Of a stretch of 64,000 nucleotides of DNA, positions 20,961-32,320 are shown piece after piece. The position numbers and the translations under genes are program-made. Origin of the DNA: Bactericera cockerelli (Eukaryota; Arthropoda; Insecta; Hemiptera; Triozidae); NCBI GenBank assembly GCA_024516035.1, contig CM044955.1, forward strand, positions 54,463,257 through 54,527,256. The letters run 5' to 3'. Within the stretch, counting starts at the first letter, position 1. Each line of letters starts with the position of its first letter. The notes below the pieces were generated by a model. That model ran no database searches and had not been told where the DNA came from. It was given only the letters and a program-made list of their open reading frames with translations.

Positions 20961-21353
20961 CAGTATCCTTTTTTCTCTTTCATTCTCAGTATCCTTTTTT
21001 CTCTTTCATCCTCAGTATCCTTTTTTCTCTTTTGTCCTCAGTATCCTATTTTCTCTTTTGTCCTCAGTATCCTTTTTTCTCTTTTGTCCTCAGTATCCTA
21101 TTTTCTCTTTTATCCTCAGTATCCTTTTTTCTCTTTTGTCCTCAGTATCCTATTTTCTCTTTTGTCCTCAGTATCCTATTTTCTCTTTTATCCTCAGTAT
21201 CCTATTTTCTCTTTTATCCTCAGTATCCTATTTTCTCTTTTATCCTCAGTATCCTATTTTCTCTTTTATCCTCAGTATCCTTTTTTCTCTTTTATCCTCA
21301 GTATCCTTTTTTCTCTTTAGTCCTCAGTATCCTATTTCCTTTTTTGTCCTCAG
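20961..21353 (+). repeat. Tandem splice-acceptor array, 15 x 26 bp exactly
   Basis: CAG occurs at 20961, 20987 and so on every 26 bp to 21351, sixteen CAGs in all, the last being the acceptor of the exon at 21354. Each unit is TATCC, a T/C tract (CTCTTTTGTCC or variants), then TCAG. No length variant is present. The units contain almost no stops, so long open frames run through them; these have no support as protein on their own. Confidence 0.96.
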
Positions 21354-21537
21354 TGAACGGCGAGCAGGCGTTCCGGGACAAGTGCATCCTGTACAACTTC
21401 TGGCAGGACAAGGAGGGCAGCTGCTCCACCGCCACGGCTCAGGACATAGCGGAGGCGGAGGAACATCTGGAGGAGGCGATACTAGCTCTCACCAGGAGGG
21501 CGCCCGACGCCATCTTGAGATTTGTGCTGAGGAAACA
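21354..21537 (+). CDS. Epac exon: end of DEP domain and linker to the cAMP-binding domain
   Basis: It encodes NGEQAFRDKCILYNFWQDKE, then an alanine/glutamate-rich linker, then LTRRAPDAILRFVLRK. The start matches the end of the EPAC DEP domain (..F.DK..LYRF) and the end matches the RAPDALL..ILRK segment just before the regulatory cAMP-binding domain. The donor is GTGAGT at 21538, leaving CA, which with G from 29155 makes Gln. Earlier exons (N-terminal cAMP-binding domain, main DEP) are not in the window. Both junctions are part of repeats. Confidence 0.88.
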
Positions 21538-21992
<455 letters not shown>

Positions 21993-22128
21993 ATAGTGAT
22001 GTCACAATCGTTGCTGTGCGTGGGACTCGAACCATCAACTTCCAGGCTAAGAGTTCGCCGGCTTATCGATCGATCTATGATAATAATAATGCTTTTTCTT
22101 TGTGTTATTAGCTTTGTGTTTTAAAAGA

Positions 22129-22975
22129 GCGCGCGATTAGCTCAGTGGTTAACACGTTGAGCGCCGCATGATTTTGAGGTAAACTTCTGTCTGTTCCAAG
22201 CAAAAATTGGTCAATTTTCAAAATCACCTATCTCTGCTAATAAGATTGCTCAGAACCAAGACCATCACGTTATAGCTCTGTTCCACGGCAATAATTCCTT
22301 CATAAGAAATACATTGATACAACACCCACATATTGGCTTAGTGTACATAAACTGAAGTCATATTTTAAAGCCCCCATGTGGGTTTAGGTACCAGTTGATA
22401 GTATAGAAAAAGCCCCCATGGGGTCCTGCGGCGCTCAACGTGTTAAGCACTCGCTTGCCATGCGGAAGGTCCCGGTTTCGAACCCCGCGCCGACAAAAAT
22501 TTGTATTCAAAATTTGGTTACATATGTTTGTAAGGGATACCTTCCGGTGCGCTCGTGTTATATTTATTTATATTTTATTTTATTTATTAAACGGGAATGA
22601 CCCAATATACATAAATTACAAAATGTTACAGTTAAAAACATACAAAACATTTTTTAAATAATAAAAATGTAGGTGAAAGACATGGAAAAAGTTTTTTTTT
22701 TTTTTTATATAAAGAAAACTAGTTTGCCGCACGCATCATTCTATTGATAGGGGCAAAGTATAAATAATTTGTGCTACATTTCTCATAAAAAAACGTTTTA
22801 CTGAGACGAACTCTACGTGAGTTGACTGATGACCCAGCACCTAAATGGGAAGTATTGTGTCACTTCTCGCCCATTAGAGGGGAGGCACGCTACGGGATGG
22901 GCAGGCTGCAACACAGACCACAAGTGTCTACAGTAGCTCCTGTTTCATGGCTACGAAAAAAATGCTGTAAAATCT
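22129..22975 (+). mobile_element. tRNA-headed SINE broken by two insertions
   Basis: The head GCGCGATTAGCTCAGTGG breaks at 22149 and resumes at 22447 with CACTCGCTTGCCATGCGG. The body continues to CTCGTGTT at 22558, breaks again, and resumes at about 22828 with GACCCAGCACC through GGGCAGGCTGCAACACAG. It shows the insertion order: the SINE came first, then a TTAA element and an AT-rich insert. Confidence 0.75.
22149..22446. mobile_element. TTAA-flanked MITE (piggyBac-like)
   Basis: TTAA at both ends (22149-22152, 22443-22446). The inverted termini are CACGTTGAGCGCCGCA and TGCGGCGCTCAACGTG. The 298-bp element has no transposase frame. TTAA target duplication is the piggyBac signature. A second element with a similar terminus lies at 59610-59767. 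Confidence 0.85.
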
Positions 22976-23050
22976 TTAAAAAAAGTAAAGAAAAAAGAAA
23001 GTTATTATATTTGTGTTATTTGTGTCCCAAATGTGATATCACAATTACTT

Positions 23051-24310
23051 GAGCCAAGATCCCACTGATTGCAACATTTTGTTGCTGCGAAAATGCAACA
23101 ACGCTGCGGAAATTTTTTTCTCGAATTTTAAATATGGAGTGTTGCAAAGCTTTGCAAAGTTAGTGGGGTTCAATCTCATTTGACCCTAAAAAAAGAGTGG
23201 AGGATGAAACGTTGCGCAGTGCTGCACAACAAAATGGTACACGAAGTGGATTCCCGGCTTTAAACTCGCTTTTCTCTTTTCTTAACATGGGACGTAAACC
23301 ACCGACCTCCATTTTACGAGTCCTTATCAATTGAGCTACTGAGGTCGGTGGAAAAAGTAGGTATTGTTAGATTTTATGTACTGGTATCTATTTTTTGTGA
23401 AGATTAAGTAATTTTGTTTACTTTTTTAACTTCATAATAATAATAATAATAGATCATTTGTTTTATTTTTCATATTTTTTTTGTTTACAGAGGACCCATC
23501 GTAAGCCATTTTTATTTGGCTTCTAAGATAAGTAAGGGTAGTTATTATTATACTAAACCGACCTCTTTGGTTGATCGATACGGCGGTGGACCTGGAGATC
23601 AGTGGTTCAAGTACCAAGTTAAGCAATTAGTTAAGCGAGTTTGAGTAATTGTGATATTACGAATGTGATTAGCACAAATTATGATAACTAAAAAAACTAA
23701 CTATAATAATTACGAGTATGTATATTTGTACATGGACGGTAGTAATAAACTGAACTCAGTAGCTGGATCGATAAGGCGGCGGACTTGTAACCTGGAGGTC
23801 GGTGGTTCAAGTCCCGGTTTCAGCGTAGATTTAGTAAAGCATGTTTGAGTAGTTGTGATATCACGAAAGTGATTAACACAAATATGATAACTTTTCAACT
23901 TTTTTCAACTTTAGTAACTAACTGTCACTACCGACTTAAGTATTGATCCGACTTAAGCTCTATTGATGAGGCGGACGGACTGGTAAGCAACCGGGAGGTC
24001 GAATGAAAACGATTGTACTCAGGAATATACACAGTTAATGTAGTCACCGTGGCAGAGTGAGCTAGCGCGCTAGGCATTGCACGCATGGTGACCTGGGTTC
24101 GATCCCCAGTGGGCAGGATTTTTTCTGCTCTGTACTTGGGTGTTCGGGGTCCACTCATACCTCGTGAGGAAAAATGAGTAGCTGCTTTAATGTTAGCAGC
24201 GACCAGTGGCGGGATTATAAGCAATAATAAGATATTGGGATATAAAGATACGGAAAAGTCCTACAATTCTGCGCTACCCACTAAAATTGTGATATAATAA
24301 CACAAAGAAA
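23051..24310. mobile_element. Cluster: one inverted-repeat element and four SINEs
   Basis: The stretch 23051-23260 has imperfect inverted ends (GAGCCAAGATCCCACT / inverse of AGTGGATTCCCGGCTT, and TTTTGTTG). SINEs of the CCGACCTCAG family lie at 23265-23352 (-), 23561-23700 (+) and 23748-23910 (+). A full CCGTGGCAGAG-family SINE lies at 24044-24310 (+), with B box GGTTCGATCCCC. All lie in the intron between exons 21537 and 29155. Confidence 0.7.
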
Positions 24311-25005
24311 CACATAATCATAATCAATAATCAATCATATAAACAGTTAAATTAGGGACAAAAACAGTTAAGTATGTAATTGTCAAGCTAGTTCTACAGG
24401 TCAGTAAGACGAAGATATTTTGATTTTTCCTTTTTACTTGTTACTTTTTTTTTTAAAAAAATACCACATTGGGACAAACAAGGGAAATTTTTTTTCAGTT
24501 CGATATTTTCTCTTTTTTATTTTCTTTCCCTTCTCTTGGGACTAACACAGTTAGTTACTTGGTACACAACAATACAGTCATGTTTTTATTCCCTGTCTTT
24601 GGGATTTTGAGGCGGGAACATTTGTTCCATGAATATTTTTATTTGCACAAAAAAAGAAAATACTGAATGCAATGGTTTTATTGACAAATATCAGCACTAG
24701 TTGTTATACAACTGTGCGTTGTTATGTATAATAATTATGTACATCTATTTTTATTTTACACATTAGAAATTCAAACGCTATGGGATTTTTTTTATACGCG
24801 CTGGGAATATAATGCTAGTTGCTACTCAAAATAAACAAAAGTTTCTTGTAATGGAAAAAGGGCCAAATGAGAAACACAGTACGGGTGGTGAGGTCTATCT
24901 GTCTATTGCTGTCTATTATTGATGGATATACTGTGTCTATTGGCAACTCTCTATTATGAGAGCAGTCCTTTAAAATATATTTATTTTATTGTCTCTCTCT
25001 CTTCG

Positions 25006-25355
25006 AGTTCAACGTCCCTTTCAAAAGGTCATATATTGAGAATTGGGTTTTACCCTTCATTTGCTGGAAACTTACGAGCCAGCCATCCACCACATTAACC
25101 TCACCTAGCCTGGGTTGGGCTGATAATACTTAATAAATCTTCTCTATATTCTGTCCCGGTAGCTCAGTGGTAAAGGCGGTACTCTGTGAATCCAAAGATT
25201 CTAGAGGTCGTGGGTTCGAAACCCAGCCGGGACATGACAATACATGTTATCCTCCCATTTGGGATTTTTTCCACATAATAATACGTCTTGGGCTTACTGC
25301 TGGAATAATGGTACTTTAATAGTCCTAATCGGGCAGTATAAATAAGGCGACATTA
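25006..25355. mobile_element. 5S-SINE tail (-) and tRNA-headed SINE, 'CCCGGTAGCTCAG' family (+)
   Basis: The stretch 25006-25125 is a minus-strand shared tail. The stretch 25153-25355 begins GTCCCGGTAGCTCAGTGG with B box GGTTCGAAACCC and can close a 7-bp acceptor-like stem (GTCCCGG / CCGGGAC). It is followed by the family tail ATTTGGGATTTTTTCC and GGGCAGTATAAATAAG. Sister copies are at 44468-44672 and 28757-28895. Confidence 0.8.
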
Positions 25356-25539
25356 TTATTATATATTCTGTTCTGGCTAATTCAGCTGTTTTGCGGTGTT
25401 TATGTACTGAGCGATTGAGCTGGTTACGGAGAAAGAGAAGACAGGAACGCAGCTCACCAGACGACCTAGCAACAGCATGTCGCTAGTCCCTAAGCAATTA
25501 AAGTGGCCGGGTTTGTTGTGTGCTATTCTAATAATTAAT

Positions 25540-26075
25540 GTTCTTTCCTTCTTCATCCATCCCTCTCCTTCTTCAGATCACTCCATCTCTCTCCTACTCC
25601 TTCGCCCCTTTCATCTCTCTATCTCTCTCTCTCTTCCCCGCCTGCACTCTGTCTCTTACTCTCTATCTTTTTCTATTACTCTTTTCTTTCGGTTTATTCC
25701 CTTTTCTTACTCTATTTTTCCTTTTCGCTCTGTCTCTTCTTTTTTACCTTTATTATCCTCTTCCTTAACTCCCTACTCTCTCTCTCTCTCTCTCTCTTTC
25801 GTTCTGTCTTTTCCCCTCTCTCACTCTCTCTTATTCTATCTCTCTTGCTCTTCTCTTTCTTACCTTTACTCTCATTCTTCTGAACTCCCTTCTCTCTCCA
25901 TCTCTTTGTTTTCCGCCCTCTGATCCTTCATCTCCGAATACCTCTCACTCTCTTTTTCCTTCTCTCTATTTTTTTTCTCTCTCCTCTTTTACTTTCACTC
26001 CACCCTTTTCTTTTCCTTCAGCTCCACCCTTTTCTTTTCCTTTGCTTTTCCACAGGCTTTTTATCTCTTTCAAAT
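25540..26075. repeat. Pyrimidine-rich low-complexity tract
   Basis: Nearly pure C/T on the + strand (CTCTCTCTCTCTCTCTTTCG and similar). Open frames through it, up to about 150 codons, are Ser/Leu/Phe runs with no domain and are artefacts of composition. Similar tracts are at 31255-31910, 32065-32200 and 32945-33283. Confidence 0.85.
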
Positions 26076-26297
26076 TACCTTCTTTCCTTCCATTTATAAA
26101 ATGGAAAACAATAGCTGATGTCCCCATTATTTAAACATGAAGAGAGAATTCAAGATAAAAAGATAATTTAAAATGGAGACAAGATTCAAGATGGAGGTTG
26201 GTTTGTTGTTTTCCTAAGAGAAAATAAGATGGAAGAGTGTGATGAAGATTCAGAAAGACATATAAGAAAATATGAGTATTAGGTAATATACAATTTT

Positions 26298-26575
26298 TCA
26301 TACGGGTTGCACTCATACCTCGTGAGGAAGCAAGCAGTGGCGGCATTACGAACAAACAATCAGTATCTTCGCGCAAATGATGTACCCAACTACCCACTAG
26401 AGTTGTGTTATAATAACACAAAAAATGAATGGGTGAGTCGAAGAACATGCTATTCTATCTCTGTTCGTGTTCCTTTCAATAGGAAATTGACTTTTCAGGA
26501 GAGCAATAATACTACAATACTATGCTATACATAGATGCTATAGGTTTCACCCTTTAAATACTCACCCATTTAAAT
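26298..26575. mobile_element. SINE tail and adjoining MITE with AATGGGTGAGT ends
   Basis: The stretch 26298-26425 is a CCGTGGCAGAG-family tail (CTCATACCTCGTGAGGAAGC, ACTACCCACTAGAGTTG). The stretch 26426-26575 begins GAATGGGTGAGT and ends ACTCACCCATT, with GACTTTTCAGGAGAGCAATA inside; it is related to the larger element at 42051-42437. Confidence 0.6.
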
Positions 26576-26959
26576 ACTCTTTTTTAATGATATTTATTTA
26601 CAGAGGAGACAATCAGAGTCCTTGCTCTTGAAAATACTCTTCTTATTCTCAGAGTCGGTTGTCCAATGTCGACTGCATTGGGCAACCTTTACTTCTGGTA
26701 TCAAAAGTTCTAAATACTGTGCGCAGCACATATTGAATTTCTATTTTTAGAAGAGACCCGAAAAATAATGTAATGTAACCTTTACTTCATGGTTGCGGTT
26801 GTCTAGTTCTGGTACTGCTACGTTTTACAGCTTAATGCCCCCCCCCCCCTAACGCCAGCCCTGTTAAGGGCGCCAATGAATTGTGTTTATATCTTTTGGC
26901 CTACCATGGCTGGTACAGTATCTGTTCAACGTCCCACAGTGAGACAAACATACATACAG

Positions 26960-27425
26960 AATGTAATTTAATCATAGAGAGAGAGAGAGAGCAAAAGAGA
27001 GAGTGCTTAGGAAGAAAGAGAGATGGAGAGAGGGTTGATGCAGTATTTTCTGAGAGAAGACAGGGTGGAAGAGGAACAGGAAGATGCATACTATGAGGAA
27101 CTTGAAAAAAAAGGATAAGGAAATATTGAATAAGTAAAGTTTGATAGGAGAATGAAACTGGCAGCAAAAATCGAGAAATTGTGCATGTCTCATTGCACAT
27201 TGCATACCTATTCAATTTACAGGCGTGCATAAGAGATGACTTCAAGAAGAGTCAGTCGTGAAGCAAAAGTTGAAGCAAACAAGAAGTAAAGTTTGATAGG
27301 AGACAGAAATCGACAGAGCACAACTCTGGAAACATGTGCATTGTTGGTTGCACAATACATTCAATTTACAAAGAGAGAGAGAGAGAGGAGGAAAGCTGTA
27401 AGAGGAAGAAAGATGGATAATATTA
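26960..27425. repeat. GA-rich tracts and a local direct repeat
   Basis: GA runs lie at 26977-27060 and 27370-27400. AAGTAAAGTTTGATAGGAG with its following sequence occurs at about 27134 and 27285, a roughly 150-bp direct repeat. No gene is visible. Confidence 0.55.
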
Positions 27426-27487
27426 GTGTTTCTGTCAAAAAGTATGAATGATATATATCTCCCTTGCCTTTATCCCATATTAGCTTA

Positions 27488-28075
27488 TGTTGCTTTTGGG
27501 GTCGGCATTGTTCAACCTTATGGTTGAGGTTGGTAGGGTGGAGTACGTTTTTTTATGGCTGGATGCCCTTCCTAACGCCAACGATTCTACTTGCTTTAAC
27601 GTCCTGGATTAGGACGGGGGTTTTACACTCCATTCGCTGGGAATCGTACCAGCTACCCACATTAACCTCACCCAGCCTGGGTAGGGCCGGAAATGGCAGC
27701 CTCACGTGTTTGGATGGAACAGAATTTTCTTCGAAAAGTCTGCCCCAGCCGGGAGTTGAACTCGGGAACTCTGGACTACGGGCAGTAGTCACAACCATTA
27801 CGCCACGGAGGCTGCAAAAAAAGTATGAATGATGATGTTTATATTATTCTACATAATATATCTCCATTGCCTTTCTTTGCTTTGTGTTACTATTGGTGTC
27901 GACATTGTTCAACCTTAGGGTGAGGTTGGTTGTGTGTAGCACATTTTTGAACTGCTGGATGCCCTTCCTGACGCCAACGATTCCATTTGGTTTTAAGATC
28001 AGAATGGGGGTTTCACCTTCCATTCAATGGAAATCTGGCCAGCTGTGCACATTAACCTCACCCAGCTTGCCTCGA
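27488..28075 (-). mobile_element. GCCTCC-family SINE and a second tail copy
   Basis: The stretch 27488-27814 on the minus strand has the full tRNA-like head, the shared tail and a longer 3' end with GGGCATCCAGCCATAAAAAA and GTTGAACAATGCCGACCCC. The stretch 27890-28075 repeats the 3' end without the head. A (GA)n tract follows at 28165-28226. Confidence 0.75.
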
Positions 28076-28175
28076 TTAACTCACCATGCACTGGTGATGA
28101 AATGGTAATGAATCTCTGGGAGAGACAAAGAGGGAATTACATAGAATAGAAGGAAAGGAGGGGAGAGAGAGTTGG

Positions 28176-28227
<52 letters not shown>

Positions 28228-28756
28228 AAACAAACAGAAGAAGTTTAACGAGAGAAGAAATGTATTTTCCCAGTAGTAATACCATTTATTCCATTATATG
28301 ATTAAGTTTGTTACATACACAACTTTGTTATTTCAGCATTTCCATTTACTTTCCAGAACAATGCAGTGGAACTTACTCTACCTAATGTTATAAAGTGATT
28401 CATATTTGTGTCTAGAGACAGTGTCTAGTGACTTTAAAGCTTTTTAACTTGTACAAGACACACGAGTGTTAGTATTGTCATGAATTATTCAGGAGGTTGA
28501 AACCTAATCTGAATAACTGAATCATCCTCCTAACGCAACTGATGTGTACATAAAAATGTTTACTGTTTAGACGAGGAGTAATATCGTTAATAAAATATTA
28601 TTTAAAAAAAAAACTGATTACTAAATAAATTGTGTTTTTTGGAAGCCTCAGCGATCTGACTTTTAACATTTCCGAAATGGCGGATCTTCGATCTTGATGA
28701 AAACAGTAGAGACTTGCCATATTTAAAATATCCGCCATCACTGATTGAACACGCAT

Positions 28757-29115
28757 CATTTCCCGTAGCTCAGTGGTCAAGGCGTCTATCCGGTAATCCC
28801 CAGGTCGCGGGTTCGAAACCCAGCCTGGGACATGACAAGTTTTGGGCGTACTAATGGAATAATAGGAATTTGTATACATACATATCTCTTCCCTCTGGAA
28901 TTTATTTTGTAGAAATTGAGAGTAAAGTATCATTATGTGCACTGGTAGTCAAGTGGTTAACGCGCTAGTCTGGTAATCCAGGAAGCGTAGCCGTTGGTTA
29001 GAATTCCACCCAGTGCACGAATTTTTCCTCGTGAAATTGAGTTTGTGACCTGAGGGTTAGGTGGTAGAAAATGCTTTGACCATTAACCTCGCCTGGTGGT
29101 TACCTTCCACTAAAG
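28757..29115 (+). mobile_element. Two tRNA-headed SINEs just upstream of an Epac exon
   Basis: The stretch 28757-28895 is of the CCCGGTAGCTCAG family (GGGTTCGAAACCCAGCC), with a shortened tail. The stretch 28936-29115 is of the GTGCACTGGTAGTCAAGTGG family, with GGTAATCCAGGAAG and tail CGCCTGGTGGTTACCTTCCA. The second ends about 40 bp before the acceptor at 29154. Confidence 0.75.
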
Positions 29116-29154
29116 AGTATTATCATTATCATTGTCTTTTCATTACTATCGCAG

Positions 29155-29300
29155 GCCTCTGGACAGGACCTCCGAAGACCTGGAGCAGATATACGAGGAG
29201 TTGCTCCACTTGAAGCCACTGCACCACTTATCCAACAGTGTGAGGCGGGAGCTGGCGGGGGTGGTTATGTTTGAGGCACACCCGAGGAAGGGGGAAATAC
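29155..29300 (+). CDS. Epac exon: start of the regulatory cAMP-binding domain
   Basis: It encodes [38 protein letters not shown] and HPRKGEI. This is the N-terminal helical bundle and first strand of the cyclic-nucleotide-binding domain (EPAC: EELLHIKALSHLS..VKRELA.VL.FE.H...G). It takes G to finish the Gln opened at 21537 and gives C to start Leu at 30131. The acceptor is TTACTATCGCAG and the donor is GTGAGT. No junction array is present here. Confidence 0.93.
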
Positions 29301-29734
29301 GTGAGTACATCATAATAAATATATCACTGTTGAACAGTAATTTTATGAACCCCAGATAAACAAGGTAAAGTTTCAAAATTAATTTTAAGGGACATTTCTA
29401 AACTAATATTAATTTTTGGCAAATTAAAATATTCGAAGCCCTAAATCAATGTCTGAGAGCTCCTATGTTACTGTTTTCGAGATTATTTTTGCAGACCAAC
29501 AACCTGTGTGTTGTATTTCATAGCGTAGTGAAGTCAAAAATTCGGAAAAACCGGTCTAAGTCGCTCAAAATTGGATAAAAAAGGTAGGAGGAAGGATGAA
29601 AAATTTGATGTAGAACAACCTATGTGACAGAAACTATTTTTAGTAATCGTAAGTGGTGCGTCCGCGCGAAATGGTATTGTCTAACCTCACGTTGAGTCGT
29701 TTGTTTATTTCTATGTGACAAATACTAAGAATAA

Positions 29735-29860
29735 TATCGCCTTATTTATACTGCACGATTGAGACTATTAAAGACCCATTATTCCAGCACTAAGCCGAAG
29801 ACATATTATTATGTGGTGAAAATCCCAAATGGGAGGATAACATGTCAAACAAAAAACAAA
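29735..29860 (-). mobile_element. SINE tail, CCCGGTAGCTCAG family
   Basis: Inverted copy of the family tail: CGCCTTATTTATACTGC, CCATTATTCCAGCACTAAGC and CAAATGGGAGGATAACATG. Confidence 0.7.
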
Positions 29861-29955
29861 ATATAAATAAAATAAAACCAATTTTTACTTTAAACCTCTT
29901 TCCTGAAAAGTACCATAAGTAACATAGGTGGTTCTTCCAGACAACCCTTACTATT

Positions 29956-30132
29956 ATTCCTATTGGTTCCAGTGAGCCGAACTCAGTAGCTTGAATGGTA
30001 AGGCGATGGACTTGTAACCTGGAGATCGGTGGTTCAAGTCACGGTTTCAGCGTGGATTTAGTAAAGCGAGTTTGAGTAGTTGTGATATCACGTAAGTGAT
30101 TAACACAACTCTGATTCCTATTGGTTCCAGTG
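29956..30132 (+). mobile_element. SINE inserted at a splice acceptor, with 19-bp target duplication
   Basis: ATTCCTATTGGTTCCAGTG occurs at 29956-29974 and 30114-30132. Between them is a CCGACCTCAG-family SINE (TGTAACCTGGAGATCGGTGG, TTGAGTAGTTGTGATATCAC). The duplicated target is the end of the intron plus the first two exon bases, so the acceptor of the exon at 30131 now exists twice, 158 bp apart. Confidence 0.92.
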
Positions 30133-30275
30133 TTCCACCAAGGAGACGAGGGCAAGTCCTGGTACATCATCATCCAGGGCTCTGTGGATGTGGTCATCTA
30201 CGGGAAGGGGTGTGTGACGTCACTCTACTCCGGGGAGGACTTTGGCAAGCTGGCCCTGGTGAACAACGCCCCCAG
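30131..30275 (+). CDS. Epac exon: cAMP-binding core with phosphate-binding cassette
   Basis: It encodes [20 protein letters not shown] and [15 protein letters not shown]. The latter is the phosphate-binding cassette of the EPAC cAMP site, ending with the Arg that contacts the cyclic phosphate. Where PKA has Glu (FGELAL), this protein has Lys, as in vertebrate EPAC2; loss of that Glu is the known EPAC difference in ribose binding. It starts with TG completing Leu and leaves AG, completed to Arg by G at 42800. The donor is GTGAGT. Confidence 0.95.
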
Positions 30276-30776
30276 GTGAGTGCCGCAATCCGGAGGTCGG
30301 GGGTTCAGGACCTTCAAGATTTTATAAAATGAAGAGGCCAGGGGAAGAAAGATGAATGTCCATTTTTTTTGATTTCGAGAAGTTTGTAAACTTTTGGACT
30401 CTCATCTTTCAAGATCATGGACTCTCATCATCTTTCTTCCCTACAAGCGATGTGACTCTCATCTTTATTCCTCATCGATGTGACTCTCATCTAAAATCTC
30501 AAGTTTTCAATATATTTCAATGATCTAAATTGCCAAAATCCCTATAGGCCCCAGAGTTTAAACAACATACTAAAATCTATTGTAGTGTCAGTTGGAAGAG
30601 CATGACACTGATGAAAAGTGAGCAACAACATGTCAAGTCTCTTCAACTGACAGTCACTTTTTTGGAAAACTGGCTGTCAGGCGTTTTTAACTGACGTTGC
30701 TTTTTACTGCATGGGTAGGTACATATATAACGACGGGGGTTTCACACACCATTCGATGGTAAATCACGATGTTTCT

Positions 30777-31105
30777 AGACGTTTTCCTTGAAGAATATGT
30801 ACAGACGTTTTCCTTGAAGAATATGTACAGACGTTTTCCTTGAAGAATCTGAGTCATTGGGATGATGATGATATTTTTTTGAAAACACGAACTCGAAAGA
30901 AAAAAACAAGAGAGGACAAAGACATCTTTCCTAATAGTTTTTTTTATAGGTTTAACGTCAACGTTGCATTCGACTGCATTTTATCTTCTACACCAATTCT
31001 TTTATCTTCAGGGGTTTTATCTTCCATTAGCTAAGAACTCACAAATCAGTTACTCATATTAATCTCACTCAGCCTGAGTAGGACCCAGAATCACACGAAG
31101 GTTTG
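30777..31105. repeat. 26-bp x3 minisatellite and a degenerate 5S-SINE
   Basis: CAGACGTTTTCCTTGAAGAA is repeated three times with 26-bp spacing at 30777-30852. The stretch 30942-31105 is a worn minus-strand 5S-headed or shared-tail SINE (ATAGGTTTAACGTCAACGTT, ATTAATCTCACTCAGCCTGA). Confidence 0.65.
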
Positions 31106-31254
31106 AATATCATACTAAAATCATGAAAATCTGCCGGTTAGTTTTGGAAATATCTATTTTTAGATATTTCCCGAAAAGCGTTAATTAATCCGTCGAAATT
31201 ACCCCGATAAATGAGGCGTCACTAGCACGTGATTATGTTGAAAATACCGCACTA

Positions 31255-32200
31255 ACTCTGCCCTACTTCTCCCTAATTCCCTTTTTCCTCTACCTCCCTT
31301 TCTATCCCCCTCTTTTAATTTATCTCTTCCTTAACTTCCCTCTCTCCTACTGCTCTACCTCCCGTATGTCTCTCTTCCGTCACCTGCTCTTAATTTTTCT
31401 CTCTCCCTCTTTCTACTTCTTCCTTAACATATGCTCCCCCCTATATCTCCTCCACTCCCTACGTAAAATCTCCTCTCCATCACTCTCTCTTTCTCTCCAT
31501 CCCCACTTCTCTTCTTCCTCTCTCTATATCTCTCTTCCCCCCATTTCCTCCCCCTTTTCCTCTTTCTCCCCCAATATCTCTTCCAGTCCCCATATGTAGT
31601 TTCCTCTCGCTCCATCACTTTCTTTTCTTCCTCTCCCTCCAACTCTCTTTCCTCTATTTATCTTCTCCTTTTTCTCCTTCTCCCCCATATCTTCTTCATT
31701 TCCCTATTTTCCTCTACCTCCTCTTCTCTTGTTCTTCTATCTCTTCTTTGCTTATATCCCCCAACATATCATACCTTATAATTTCCTCTCCCTGCATCAC
31801 TTTCTTTTTTTCCTTTCTCTATATCTCTCCTTCCTCAACATCTCCCAATTTTTATCCCTCTCTATTCTCTTTCCCTCTTCTCTCCCCCTCTCTCCACCTC
31901 CCACTCATTAACTTTCACACTAGATTTCGATCAGCACTTTCCGGTGTTTTCAATTTGCTAATTGCAGATTGTTGTTTTTATTTTGGCCTAAAAATGAGGA
32001 TAGAGAGAGAAGGCAAAAAGAGAGAGAGAGAGTGGAAAAGAGAAATAAATTATTTTAGCTTCCTTTTTCGTTCTGTTTTACTCTACCTCCAGCTTTCCTC
32101 TTCTTTCTCCTCCCATTTTTCTCTCCTAATGGCCTCAATTTATCTCTCCCTTCTTCCTTCCTCCATCCTGTTATTCCCTCACATTCCATCTTCCTAATAA
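31255..32200. repeat. Pyrimidine-rich low-complexity intron
   Basis: Long C/T tracts (TCTCTCTCCCTCTTTCTACT and similar). Frames up to 149 codons are Ser/Leu/Pro/Phe runs without a domain. No gene is supported. Confidence 0.8.
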
Positions 32201-32320
32201 TCTCCCTTCTCTCATCTAACTTTTATTAGTAGGTCCACTTTCTATTTCTTTCCCTCTCCCACACACACGCTCCTTCCCTCTGTACATATTTGTACAATGT
32301 CCATATATTGCTATTTTTAA

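Noticed and set aside
25153..25235. Functional tRNA gene
   Set aside because: The tRNA-like head has a T-stem mismatch and is followed by a family tail present at other copies, so it is a SINE head. The same applies to the head at 44468.
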